Shown: positions 1 to 6,677 of the stretch, one piece after another
How the letters are laid out: each line of letters begins with the position of its first letter
How positions within the stretch are numbered: the stretch's first letter is position 1
NCBI GenBank assembly: GCA_023133185.1
Contig: JAGLWX010000159.1
Span: forward strand, 1-6,961
Direction: 5' to 3'
DNA length: 6,961 nt
Source of the DNA: Fidelibacterota bacterium
Lineage (GTDB): Bacteria; Fidelibacterota; UBA2242
Notes under the pieces: generated by a model
Database searches by the model: none
Seen by the model: only the letters and a program-made list of their open reading frames with translations
What the model was told of the DNA's origin: nothing
Translations under genes and position numbers: made by a program

Positions 1-951
1 TCTATGGACACTTTTGATATTCAAATTGGTTCGTTAAAATCGGGGCTTCATAGTATAGCAACCGTACTGAGTTGGGATGCTGATGAGAACTCATTAAACG
101 ATTCTCTTTTTATAACTCTGAAAGTGTCCTTTGAGGAGGGGGCGTTGCTTCTGTCAGAGTTTATGGCAATCCCCCTTGATATTGAAACCGGCAGCAATTC
201 CATTTCTGAATATGTTGAAATTTACAACCCCGGCTTGGACAATTTGCCGTTGAAGGGCTGGTCGCTGTGTGACGAAAACATTGGTAAACCGGCGCACAAT
301 ATGGAGAAGAAGACCGTGTATGCACAGGGCTATTTTGTTTTTGCGGCGGATTCTACGATATTTAATTTTCCGGGCGCGCATCCGAAAAACACGTGTGTTA
401 TAAATACTTTTCCATCCTTGAATAATGTTGAAGACGGTGTCGTGCTTAAAGACCCTGCCGGTAAAACGATAGATAGCTTGCGATATAATTCTGATTGGCT
501 GATCACTAATAACACATCGATGGAAAGGGTTTTTTATACGAATCCAAACTTTCGAAATAATTGGCGTCTATCCACATCGCCCGATGGCGGAACCCCCGGA
601 CGTGTAAATAGCGTTGCGGTTTCAAAGGAATGGAAAAAACCGGGAATTAAAGTAGAGCCAAGCCCCTTCTCTCCCAACGGTGACGGCATTGATGAGGTAG
701 CGACAATATTGTTTCAACTCCCTTTTCCGAGCGCCATGGTTACAGTGGAAATATATGATTTAATGGGGCGCCTGATTTCCCAACCGGCGAAGAATTTGTT
801 GTCGTCTTCCGAAGGAGCCATCTACTGGGACGGATCGAGTAAACATGGCAATAAAGCCCGAATAGGTATGTACGTGGTTCGCTGCAGTGCTACAGACACA
901 ATGAGTGATAGGACCGTGGGATATGTCACAACGTTGGTGGTCGCGCGGTAA
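1..951 (+). CDS. Exported lamin-tail-domain protein, C-terminal part (5' end outside window)
   Basis: The frame is open at the left edge, so this is the C-terminal part (316 codons visible) of a longer protein; the ATG at position 4 is probably internal. Counting from that ATG, residues 1-45 resemble the end of an Ig/CARDB-type beta domain (SGLHSIATVLSWDADENSLNDS). Residues ~46-200 match a lamin tail domain: LLLSEF, then EYVEIYNPG, LKGWSL, and a closing GGTPGRVNS. Residues ~216-315 form a C-terminal FlgD-like or sorting-type Ig domain, with a calcium-loop-like SPNGDGIDE (223-231), VEIYDLMGRLI, a YWDGSS turn and GMYVVRC. Such architectures are known in cell-surface or secreted proteins of FCB-group bacteria, where the last domain can be a secretion signal. 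Function beyond surface adhesion or anchoring cannot be read. It ends with tandem TAA stops and is followed by an 89-nt spacer. Domain calls are by eye; the lamin-tail and C-terminal assignments are fairly secure. Confidence 0.85.
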   Translation, partial: SMDTFDIQIGSLKSGLHSIATVLSWDADENSLNDSLFITLKVSFEEGALLLSEFMAIPLDIETGSNSISEYVEIYNPGLDNLPLKGWSLCDENIGKPAHNMEKKTVYAQGYFVFAADSTIFNFPGAHPKNTCVINTFPSLNNVEDGVVLKDPAGKTIDSLRYNSDWLITNNTSMERVFYTNPNFRNNWRLSTSPDGGTPGRVNSVAVSKEWKKPGIKVEPSPFSPNGDGIDEVATILFQLPFPSAMVTVEIYDLMGRLISQPAKNLLSSSEGAIYWDGSSKHGNKARIGMYVVRCSATDTMSDRTVGYVTTLVVAR

Positions 952-967
952 TAAAGCGAAATTGAGC

Positions 968-996
968 TTGATTTTATTAAAAAATAGGCTTAAAGT
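968..996 (+). promoter_or_regulatory. Weak candidate promoter upstream of the beta-barrel gene
   Basis: TTGATT at 968-973 and TAAAGT at 991-996 are separated by 17 nt; each matches the sigma70 consensus at four of six positions. The pair lies about 45 nt before the barrel gene's start codon. The DNA is AT-rich, so chance matches are expected and this is a weak call. Confidence 0.22.
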
Positions 997-1040
997 AAAT
1001 CGTGATTAAATATTTAACATAAAAAAGGTGAGGCGGTAGT

Positions 1041-1760
1041 ATGAAGACTAAGAAAAAGATCGTTGCGATTTTTGTTGTTATGACAGTTTCTATTTCCAGT
1101 GCTTTTGGATTTATCGGTTTTGGACTGTATGGTCATCAGGATATGGTAACAGTTGAAGGGCATCAATCCGACCAAGTAGAAGGTGTCGTAAAGGTTTTAA
1201 TGGATCGACAGGGCTTTGAAAACCCATACGGAATAGGTGGTTATATATATTTAGATTTTATACCATTTATCGATATAGAAGCAGATGTTCAATACACATT
1301 TTCCAAATATACATTTAACTTTCAAAATTACACTAACGATGTTCTATTAGTAGAAACCGGAGAAGTAGATTTTGTCTATGCTCGAATCTCCGGTTTTTTG
1401 ACTGTCCGGAGAAAACTTATCGGGCTCTCTTTACCTGTTTTGGGTGGTATAAAATTACACGCCGGCGGGGGACTAAATTTTCATAAATCGATGCCATTTG
1501 CATCTATTAATATGATGGAAGATTTATTAGGCGATGATCTATTTGAGGAATTTGATGCTTCTTCAACGGAAGACAAGACTGTTGATTATATTAAAGAGAA
1601 CGCAGAAACGAATACAGGACTCCATGCACAAATTGGAGTTCAACTAAAATTATTAGTTTTAGATTCATTTATTTATTATAGATATGTAATCTCAAAAGAC
1701 CTCTATCCTGGCACAAACGGTTTTGGAACACTAAATTTGAGAATAGGACTCGGATTTTAA
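1041..1760 (+). CDS. Small outer-membrane beta-barrel-like protein (hypothetical)
   Basis: A 239-residue protein with a clear Sec signal peptide: basic MKTKKK, a hydrophobic core at ~7-19, and an A-F-G cleavage site after residue 23. The mature part alternates short hydrophobic/aromatic strands (GIGGYIYLDF, FVYARISGFLTVRR, GIKLHAGGGLNF, FIYYRYVIS) with polar loops. It ends in LNLRIGLGF, with the C-terminal Phe typical of outer-membrane barrels recognised by BamA. An acidic stretch at ~159-190 (EDLLGDDLFEEFD onward) could be a surface loop. The start is supported by AGGTGAGG at 1026-1033, 7 nt before ATG. No family was recognised, and ligand or substrate cannot be inferred. The gene is clearly more AT-rich than those downstream (35 G+C in 120 nt at 1621-1740, against 31 in 60 nt at 4681-4740). 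It has its own spacers on both sides, so it is probably a single transcription unit. An exported, non-barrel beta protein remains possible. Confidence 0.8.
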   Translation: MKTKKKIVAIFVVMTVSISSAFGFIGFGLYGHQDMVTVEGHQSDQVEGVVKVLMDRQGFENPYGIGGYIYLDFIPFIDIEADVQYTFSKYTFNFQNYTNDVLLVETGEVDFVYARISGFLTVRRKLIGLSLPVLGGIKLHAGGGLNFHKSMPFASINMMEDLLGDDLFEEFDASSTEDKTVDYIKENAETNTGLHAQIGVQLKLLVLDSFIYYRYVISKDLYPGTNGFGTLNLRIGLGF

Positions 1761-1869
1761 ATAAAACATAAAACGGGAATATTTTTTTAATTGGGGAGAT
1801 ACCATCAACCCCGGCATTAATCCTTATTAATACTATACCATCATTTTCTATATCTAATTTTTCTTCAGG

Positions 1870-1878
1870 TGTTATAAT
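1870..1878 (+). promoter_or_regulatory. Candidate extended -10 promoter for the djlA-like gene
   Basis: TGTTATAAT is a perfect extended -10 element (TGnTATAAT). There is no recognisable -35 at the usual distance, which is tolerated when the extended -10 is present. Transcription would begin near 1885, giving a leader of about 84 nt before the djlA-like start codon. The call is by motif only. Confidence 0.4.
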
Positions 1879-1887
1879 ACTTCGAAA

Positions 1888-1911
1888 GGATTTTTTATCA
1901 GGATTTTTTAT
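1888..1911 (+). repeat. 11-bp tandem direct repeat, 13-bp period
   Basis: GGATTTTTTAT occurs at 1888-1898 and again at 1901-1911, separated by CA. It lies just downstream of the extended -10 candidate and just upstream of the TTGACA candidate. It could be a pair of protein-binding half-sites or simple T-tract slippage; the sequence does not decide. Confidence 0.6.
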
Positions 1912-1914
1912 ATT

Positions 1915-1943
1915 TTGACAGTATTTTTATACTTAGATATTTG
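1915..1943 (+). promoter_or_regulatory. Candidate promoter (consensus -35) close to the djlA-like gene
   Basis: TTGACA at 1915-1920 is a perfect sigma70 -35 hexamer. At 17 nt spacing the -10 is only TATTTG (1938-1943). Read instead with the Bacteroidota-type consensus, TTTTG (1913-1917) is followed after 18 nt by GATATTTG (1936-1943), which matches TAnnTTTG at all but one position. Which sigma factor type applies depends on the host lineage, which is unknown. Transcription would begin about 20 nt before the djlA-like gene. Confidence 0.35.
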
Positions 1944-1968
1944 CAATTTTTTAATTAAGGAAAGATGA

Positions 1969-2718
1969 ATGGGCAAATGGACAGGAACGATTATCGGCGG
2001 CGGTATTGGCTGGGCGCTGCTTGGTCCCCTGGGTGCGATTTTTGGCGCATATATTGGAAGCATGCTGTCTGAAGATTCTAAGCGAAGCGGATATTCGGGG
2101 GATTATATTCGTGGTGGCGCCTCGCCCTACGGCGACACGCGGGCGGGCGATTTCGCGGTAGCTATGCTGTCCCTGTTTGCATATGTCAGCAAATCGGATA
2201 AAACAGTTCGTTCTTCTGAAATACAGTATGTAAAAAAATTCCTTGTTGAAAAATTTGGCAAGCAGAATACCCAGGACCTGCTTTATCTGTATAAAGAGAT
2301 TCTAAAAAAGGATTATAATATTCATGCTGTTGCCGGGCAGATCGGTGAACATATGGATTACTATTCCCGCTTAGAACTTGTTCATGTGTTATTTGGAATT
2401 GCCGGTGCGGACAGAGTGTTCCAAAAGGTAGAACTTCAAGCTATTCAGGAAATCTGTGTTGGCTTAGGTATCACGGCAAAAGATTATGAATCTATAAAGT
2501 CAATTTTTATTGGAAATAATAACCAGGCATACAGCATACTGAATGTTCAACTCGAAGATGATGTTGAAACGATTAAAAAGTCCTATAGGGATCTGGCGGT
2601 AAAATATCATCCCGACAAAGTAGCGAGTCTCGGACCGGAAATTCAGCAACTGGCGGAGGAAAAATTTAAAGCCATTAATGACGCCTACCAGAATATCCGT
2701 AAAGAGCGCGGTTTTTGA
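1969..2718 (+). CDS. DjlA-like membrane-anchored J-domain co-chaperone (TerB + DnaJ domains)
   Basis: This 249-residue protein has the domain order of DjlA. Residues ~5-33 are a glycine-rich hydrophobic segment (TIIGGGIGWALLGPLGAIFG) that resembles a glycine zipper and probably sits in the membrane. Residues ~60-180 look like a helical TerB-type domain (DFAVAMLSLFAYVSKSD, then FGIAGADRVF). Residues ~187-247 are a C-terminal J domain with helix II ending in YHPDK (HPD at 214-216) and helix III KFKAINDAYQNI. The HPD motif is what J proteins use to stimulate the ATPase of DnaK/Hsp70, so the protein should recruit DnaK to the inner membrane; its clients are unknown. It is close in length to E. 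coli DjlA (271 aa). AAGGAAAG at 1957-1964 supports the ATG; another ATG 4 nt upstream is in a different frame. It lies 81 nt upstream of the peptidase gene and may share its transcript. The gene symbol is left blank because orthology to djlA is not proven. Confidence 0.88.
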   Translation: MGKWTGTIIGGGIGWALLGPLGAIFGAYIGSMLSEDSKRSGYSGDYIRGGASPYGDTRAGDFAVAMLSLFAYVSKSDKTVRSSEIQYVKKFLVEKFGKQNTQDLLYLYKEILKKDYNIHAVAGQIGEHMDYYSRLELVHVLFGIAGADRVFQKVELQAIQEICVGLGITAKDYESIKSIFIGNNNQAYSILNVQLEDDVETIKKSYRDLAVKYHPDKVASLGPEIQQLAEEKFKAINDAYQNIRKERGF

Positions 2719-2787
2719 TCGTTGACAACCGGATCGGGCAAAAGTTCGTCTTTTATATTAATGAGAAATTTTTATAAAAAAACAAAA

Positions 2788-2795
2788 GAGGTGAG
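2788..2795 (+). promoter_or_regulatory. Shine-Dalgarno site fixing the peptidase start at 2800
   Basis: GAGGTGAG lies 4 nt before the ATG at 2800, and its AGGTG core is 6 nt away. It closely resembles the site before the barrel gene (AGGTGAGG). The in-frame TTG at 2722 and ATG at 2761 have no comparable site. Starting at 2800 also puts the signal peptide exactly at the N terminus. Confidence 0.8.
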
Positions 2796-2799
2796 CAGG

Positions 2800-4956
2800 A
2801 TGAAAAGAGGCACATTTTTTCTTTCAGGGACAATTATTCTGTTTATTACTCTCGGACTTCAAACATTTGCCGACGAAGGCATGTTTCTTCCGGATAATAT
2901 TCCCGGTGATTTGAAAGGCTTTCAACTATCATCGGAAGATATTTATAAGCCGGGTGGCGGCGGATTATCCGATGCTGTGATTATTATAAGTGGCGGCACC
3001 GGCTCTTTTGTATCGCCCAATGGTCTGGTTCTAACCAACCATCATGTGGCTTATGGCGCTATCCAGAGAAATTCAACACCGGAAGACAATTTTCTTGAAA
3101 ATGGATTTTATGCCGGCAGCTATCAGAAAGAACTACCGGCGCCGGGATATAACGCTTATATCACTTTAAATTTTATAGATATTACCGACCGGGTTTTGGC
3201 AGCCGTGCACGATAAGGTGTCACCGGCGGAACGCTCGGAAGCCATTAGCAAAATTATTGCCCAAATTGAAAAGGAGCACGAGAATTTGGTAGAAGGTACA
3301 GTGGGGCGCGTCGTTTCCATGCTGGACGGTTCAGCTTATTATCTGTTCACTTATATGAAATTCAAGGATATTCGACTTGTCTATGCGCCGCCCAGCTCGA
3401 TTGGTAATTATGGGGGCGATATTGACAACTGGATGTGGCCGCGCCATACGGGCGATTTCTCTTTTATGCGGGTTTATACAGGACCGGATGGAATTCCTGC
3501 CGAATATAGCCCGGAAAATATTCCCTTCAATTCAAAAACCTATTTAACAATCTCAAAACAGGGTTTCGAACGAGGCGACTTTGCTTTTCTTTTAGGTTAT
3601 CCGGGCATGACCATGCGATACCGGACATCCTGTTCCGTTGACTGGAATCAGAACCGCTCATTGCCGTTCAGAATAAAAATATTCAGTAATCTAATTGATG
3701 TTCTTGAAGCCGAAAGCAAAAACAATGCAGAACTCGCCATCAAATTTTCCTCTAAAATTAGAGGCTTGAACAATGCTCTAAAAAACAATCAGGGCATGAT
3801 TGAAGGATTAAAAAAATCCAATTTATTGGCAAGGAAAAAACAGATGGAAAAAGAGTTTACCCGGTTTCTTAATAAAGACCGAAATTTAAAAAGAGAGTAT
3901 GGCGATGTTCTGCCTTCCATGGACAAGTTATACCGGGAACATGCAATCGGGTTTGAAACAGACAGCTACTTAAATTATCTCAGATTTGCATCCACTCTTT
4001 CGAATGCCATAACAATTCAAAAGTGGAGCGAAGAAAAAGAGAAGCCTGACGCCGAAAGAGAGCCGGGTTATTTAGATTTTAAAATTCCCCAAAAGCGCAA
4101 ATATATGGAATTAGGTTTTCAGGATTATCATGCGCCCACCGACGCCAAAGCCCTGAAGTACTTTCTGGTCAAGATGGCAAATTTACCGGATGACCAACAT
4201 CCTGAATTTCTCCGGGATATAATCGAGGGACGGAATATAACGGATTATGAAAAAACGATCGGTGATTTTATTGAAGCACTCTATGCCAATACAGGACTTG
4301 TAAAGAAAGAGGAATGTATGAAAATGTTTGATCTTTCGTTGGCAGAGCTTGACGCGTTGGCGGATCCATTCATCGAATTTGCTAAAAAAGTAAACGCTGC
4401 TTTTAAAATCAATAAAAAGAAAAACGATGAATTTAACGGAACCATAACCGTTTTGCGACCGAGATATTTCAAGGCTTTAGCTGAATGGAAGGGCGGCGAT
4501 ATGTATCCCGACGCCAATCGCACCATTCGCTTTACTCATGGAACAATTAAGGGCTATTTCCCCCGCGACGGCGTTTATTACAAGCATATCACGAGTTTAA
4601 GGGGCGTGATTGAAAAAAATACGGGCGAAGAGCCTTTTGATGTGCCGGAAAAATTAGTTGATCTGCACGCAAAACGTGATTTCGGCGGATATGTGGATAA
4701 AAAGCTGCGTGATGTCCCCGTCGCTTTTTTGGCTACCACCGACATCACCGGCGGCAATTCCGGCAGCCCGGTCATGAACGGCAAAGGAGAGATCATCGGG
4801 TGTGCTTTTGACAGTGATTATGAATCAATGACCAGCGACTGGCAATTTAATGATCGGTTAACGCGCACAATCAGCGTTGATTCTCGTTATATTCTTTTTG
4901 TACTCGATAAATTTAGCGACGCTAAACAGCTATTAAAGGAGTTGACGATCAAGTAA
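2800..4956 (+). CDS. S46-family dipeptidyl peptidase (DPP7/DPP11-like), exported
   Basis: Starting at ATG 2800 the protein is 718 residues, the usual S46 length. Residues 1-24 are a Sec signal peptide (MKRGTFF, hydrophobic core, TFA|DEG), so it acts in the periplasm or at the outer membrane. S46 enzymes are chymotrypsin-fold serine peptidases that remove N-terminal dipeptides. The expected triad is present: His82 in TNHHVAYGAIQ, Asp219 in WPRHTGDFS, and Ser654 in TGGNSGSPV. Asn210, Trp211 and Arg215 (DNWMWPR), Asn330 and Asp671 correspond to residues described as holding the substrate N terminus. Residues ~290-580 are the helical insert that caps the active site. Two differences stand out. 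The position equivalent to residue 673 (Gly in DPP7, Arg in DPP11) is Ser672 (FDSDYE). The usual HHC and GCTG cysteines are Val83 and Gly. Specificity therefore cannot be assigned. The stop codon is 1 nt from the birA start. Confidence 0.93.
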   Translation: MKRGTFFLSGTIILFITLGLQTFADEGMFLPDNIPGDLKGFQLSSEDIYKPGGGGLSDAVIIISGGTGSFVSPNGLVLTNHHVAYGAIQRNSTPEDNFLENGFYAGSYQKELPAPGYNAYITLNFIDITDRVLAAVHDKVSPAERSEAISKIIAQIEKEHENLVEGTVGRVVSMLDGSAYYLFTYMKFKDIRLVYAPPSSIGNYGGDIDNWMWPRHTGDFSFMRVYTGPDGIPAEYSPENIPFNSKTYLTISKQGFERGDFAFLLGYPGMTMRYRTSCSVDWNQNRSLPFRIKIFSNLIDVLEAESKNNAELAIKFSSKIRGLNNALKNNQGMIEGLKKSNLLARKKQMEKEFTRFLNKDRNLKREYGDVLPSMDKLYREHAIGFETDSYLNYLRFASTLSNAITIQKWSEEKEKPDAEREPGYLDFKIPQKRKYMELGFQDYHAPTDAKALKYFLVKMANLPDDQHPEFLRDIIEGRNITDYEKTIGDFIEALYANTGLVKKEECMKMFDLSLAELDALADPFIEFAKKVNAAFKINKKKNDEFNGTITVLRPRYFKALAEWKGGDMYPDANRTIRFTHGTIKGYFPRDGVYYKHITSLRGVIEKNTGEEPFDVPEKLVDLHAKRDFGGYVDKKLRDVPVAFLATTDITGGNSGSPVMNGKGEIIGCAFDSDYESMTSDWQFNDRLTRTISVDSRYILFVLDKFSDAKQLLKELTIK

Positions 4957-4957
4957 T

Positions 4958-5749
4958 ATGGAACAAGATTCGGACCGGATATTATTAAATCTTAAGACCC
5001 GTTTTATAAAGCCGGAAATTGTGCACTTCTCGTTAATTGATTCAACGAATAGTTATTTGATGAACGCGCATTCTTACAAACCGGGAACAGTTGTGCTGGC
5101 GGATTATCAAACTGCCGGGAGAGGTCGGTTTGGCAGGAGTTGGATCAGTCCACCGGAAGAAGCGCTACTGTTTTCAATATTGCTGACCGATTTAAATCAA
5201 GAGATTCCGCTCTATATCTACACGTTTTTAGCTGCTGTTGGTGTATATGACGGTTTAAAAACTCTGATATCCGGCAAATTCAAATTATCCTTAAAATGGC
5301 CTAATGATATTCTTCTGAATAATAATAAAGTGTGTGGCATCCTGGTTCAGAGTAAAACAAGCGGATCTGTATTATCCCGACTCGTCATCGGAATTGGGCT
5401 GAATGTCAATCAGCCGGAAGGGTTTTTCAAGGACGAACTGCAAAACGCAGCATCATTGTATTCAACAATAGGAAAATGTTTTGATCGAATCCTTGTTTTG
5501 ACAAATATTTTGCGTAATATTGACCAACAGTTGACTATATTGTATGAAAAAGGAGAAAAGATTATTTTTAACAGGTGGAAAAATGCCTGCGATTCAATCG
5601 GCAGACCGGTAGCGGTTGATGATGGAAAAAGGATCCACAAAGGAATTTTTGAGGATATTTCTGAAAACGGCGAGCTTGTGTTGAACACGGGTGCTAAAAA
5701 AGTTATTTTTCATGCCGCCGATGTAACTATTTTAAAAGGGATACAATAA
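4958..5749 (+). CDS. birA: Biotin-[acetyl-CoA-carboxylase] ligase, monofunctional (no DNA-binding domain)
   Basis: A 263-residue cytoplasmic enzyme that makes biotinyl-AMP from biotin and ATP and transfers biotin to a lysine of carrier proteins such as AccB. Visible motifs in order: DSTNSY (28-33), the adenylate-binding loop GRGRFGRSW (54-62), KWPNDI (113-118), the catalytic-region KVCGIL with Lys124, and GIGLNVN (145-151). A C-terminal SH3-like domain covers ~213-260 (GRPVAVDDG, GIFEDISENGELVL). Only about 28 residues precede the STN motif, against 88 in E. coli BirA. The N-terminal winged-helix repressor domain is therefore absent, and this protein cannot be the biotin-operon repressor in the E. 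coli manner. The ATG is 1 nt after the peptidase stop. Its best SD-like sequence (AAAGGAG, 4935-4941) is 16 nt away, rather far, so translation is probably coupled to the peptidase. birA followed by coaX is a recurrent arrangement in bacteria. Confidence 0.93.
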   Translation: MEQDSDRILLNLKTRFIKPEIVHFSLIDSTNSYLMNAHSYKPGTVVLADYQTAGRGRFGRSWISPPEEALLFSILLTDLNQEIPLYIYTFLAAVGVYDGLKTLISGKFKLSLKWPNDILLNNNKVCGILVQSKTSGSVLSRLVIGIGLNVNQPEGFFKDELQNAASLYSTIGKCFDRILVLTNILRNIDQQLTILYEKGEKIIFNRWKNACDSIGRPVAVDDGKRIHKGIFEDISENGELVLNTGAKKVIFHAADVTILKGIQ

Positions 5750-6516
5750 TGATATTAGTTGTAGATATTGGCAACACCAATACTGTAATAGGTATTTATC
5801 AAGAAGAGCGACTTTTGGAAAGCTGGCGGCTGGACAGCTCCCATGCGCGGACGGTTGATGAATACTGGATGGTAGGGAAGCTGTTATGTAACGACGCCGG
5901 TATAAATACGGCGGACATTAAGGGCGTGATCATCGGGTCTGTCGTTCCCGAATTGACCAAAAGTTTTGTAATGATGAGCAGGAAATATTTTTCTCTGGAG
6001 CCGATTGTTGTCGGATATCAATTGAACCTTGGAATGAAGCTCCTGGTCAGAGAACCCAAACAAGTTGGCGCTGACCGAATCTGCAATGTAGTTGCCGGAA
6101 AACGCCTTTATACTCTTCCGCTGATAATCGTGGATCTTGGAACGGCTACGACTTTTGATGTAATTAATAAAAATGGCGACTACATTGGCGGCGCAATATC
6201 TCCGGGACTGATAACCGGCTCATTTGAATTGATTCACAAGGCGTCCCAGCTGCATGAGATCGATTTAAGCTATCCTGAAAATATTATTGGCAAAACCACT
6301 AAGGAGCATCTGCAAACCGGAATTTTCGCAGGACATATTGCCATGATTGAGGGGATTGTTGACCGGATAAAATCGGAACTCTCTGATGAGTCAGTCAAAG
6401 TAATTGCCACCGGTGGTTATTGCGAAGAGGTGGCGAAACACACAGACCGCATTGATATTGCAAATTTGGATTTGACTCTTGAGGGACTTCGTTTAATCTA
6501 CGATTTAAATGCTTAA
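5749..6516 (+). CDS. coaX: Type III pantothenate kinase
   Basis: A 255-residue cytoplasmic enzyme of the ASKHA fold that phosphorylates pantothenate, the first step of CoA synthesis. Unlike CoaA it is not inhibited by CoA and it needs a monovalent cation. Motifs: the N-terminal phosphate-binding DIGNTNT (6-12), SVVPEL (64-69), VGADRI (106-111) with the likely catalytic Asp109, DLGTATTFD (129-137), GGAISPGL (147-154), IIGKTT (179-184), LQTG (188-191) and ATGG (220-223). Length is normal for the family. A small oddity is Gln105 where Glu is usual (PKQVGADR against PKEVGADR in B. subtilis CoaX); the catalytic residues are intact. The start overlaps the birA stop by one nucleotide (TAATG), with AAAAGGG about 8 nt upstream, so the two are translationally coupled. 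No other pantothenate kinase is visible in the window. Confidence 0.95.
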   Translation: MILVVDIGNTNTVIGIYQEERLLESWRLDSSHARTVDEYWMVGKLLCNDAGINTADIKGVIIGSVVPELTKSFVMMSRKYFSLEPIVVGYQLNLGMKLLVREPKQVGADRICNVVAGKRLYTLPLIIVDLGTATTFDVINKNGDYIGGAISPGLITGSFELIHKASQLHEIDLSYPENIIGKTTKEHLQTGIFAGHIAMIEGIVDRIKSELSDESVKVIATGGYCEEVAKHTDRIDIANLDLTLEGLRLIYDLNA

Positions 6517-6603
6517 AGCGATGAGAAAGAGAAAATACAACCGAAAAACGGATTTTTAGGGAAAAACAGAAATTTTGTTGTTATATTTCCCTTCATGAAC
6601 CAA

Positions 6604-6632
6604 TTAAGAAAAATATTCATATTGTTTATAAT
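6604..6632 (+). promoter_or_regulatory. Candidate sigma70-type promoter for the 3'-terminal membrane-protein gene
   Basis: A perfect -10 hexamer TATAAT (6627-6632) lies 17 nt after TTAAGA (6604-6609), which matches the -35 consensus at four of six positions. Transcription should start near 6639, about 40 nt before the proposed TTG start. This is the best canonical promoter in the window and suggests the last gene is not only read through from coaX. Confidence 0.5.
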
Positions 6633-6669
6633 CTCCCGGTTAACCGCACCGTTACAGATATACGGGAGA
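6632..6669 (+). promoter_or_regulatory. Hairpin covering the Shine-Dalgarno site of the downstream gene
   Basis: TCTCCCG (6632-6638) is exactly complementary to CGGGAGA (6663-6669), giving a 7-bp, mostly GC stem with a 24-nt loop. The loop can form a further TAAC/GTTA mini-stem (6641-6644 with 6651-6654). The 3' arm contains the GGAG that serves the proposed TTG start at 6678. The structure is read from sequence complementarity only; no U-tract follows, so it is not a terminator. Confidence 0.45.
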
Positions 6670-6677
6670 GAAACAGA

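Noticed and set aside
154..515. Minus-strand open frames inside the lamin-tail protein gene
   Set aside because: They mirror the codon structure of a well-supported plus-strand gene and show no protein motif.
1006..1017. 12-bp palindrome TTAAATATTTAA just upstream of the barrel gene's ribosome-binding site
   Set aside because: It consists only of A and T in a very AT-rich spacer, where such palindromes are expected by chance, and no second copy was seen.
2722..2799. Longer start for the S46 peptidase at TTG 2722 or ATG 2761
   Set aside because: Neither has a ribosome-binding site, and both would place 13-26 polar residues before a clear signal peptide. ATG 2800 has GAGGTGAG at proper distance and gives the normal family length.
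4281..4796. Minus-strand open frames inside the peptidase gene
   Set aside because: They are antisense to conserved S46 sequence, including the catalytic Ser region, and have no features of their own.
5410..5688. 92-residue minus-strand open frame inside birA
   Set aside because: It is antisense to the BirA C-terminal domain and has no ribosome-binding site or recognisable motif.
6541..6557. Possible rho-independent terminator after coaX (CCG-AAAAA-CGG followed by ATTTTT)
   Set aside because: The stem is only 3 bp, too weak for an intrinsic terminator even with the T-run.
6525..6677. Upstream extension of the last gene's open frame to 6525
   Set aside because: The frame is open but has no ATG, GTG or TTG start before 6678, and the region holds a promoter and a hairpin instead.
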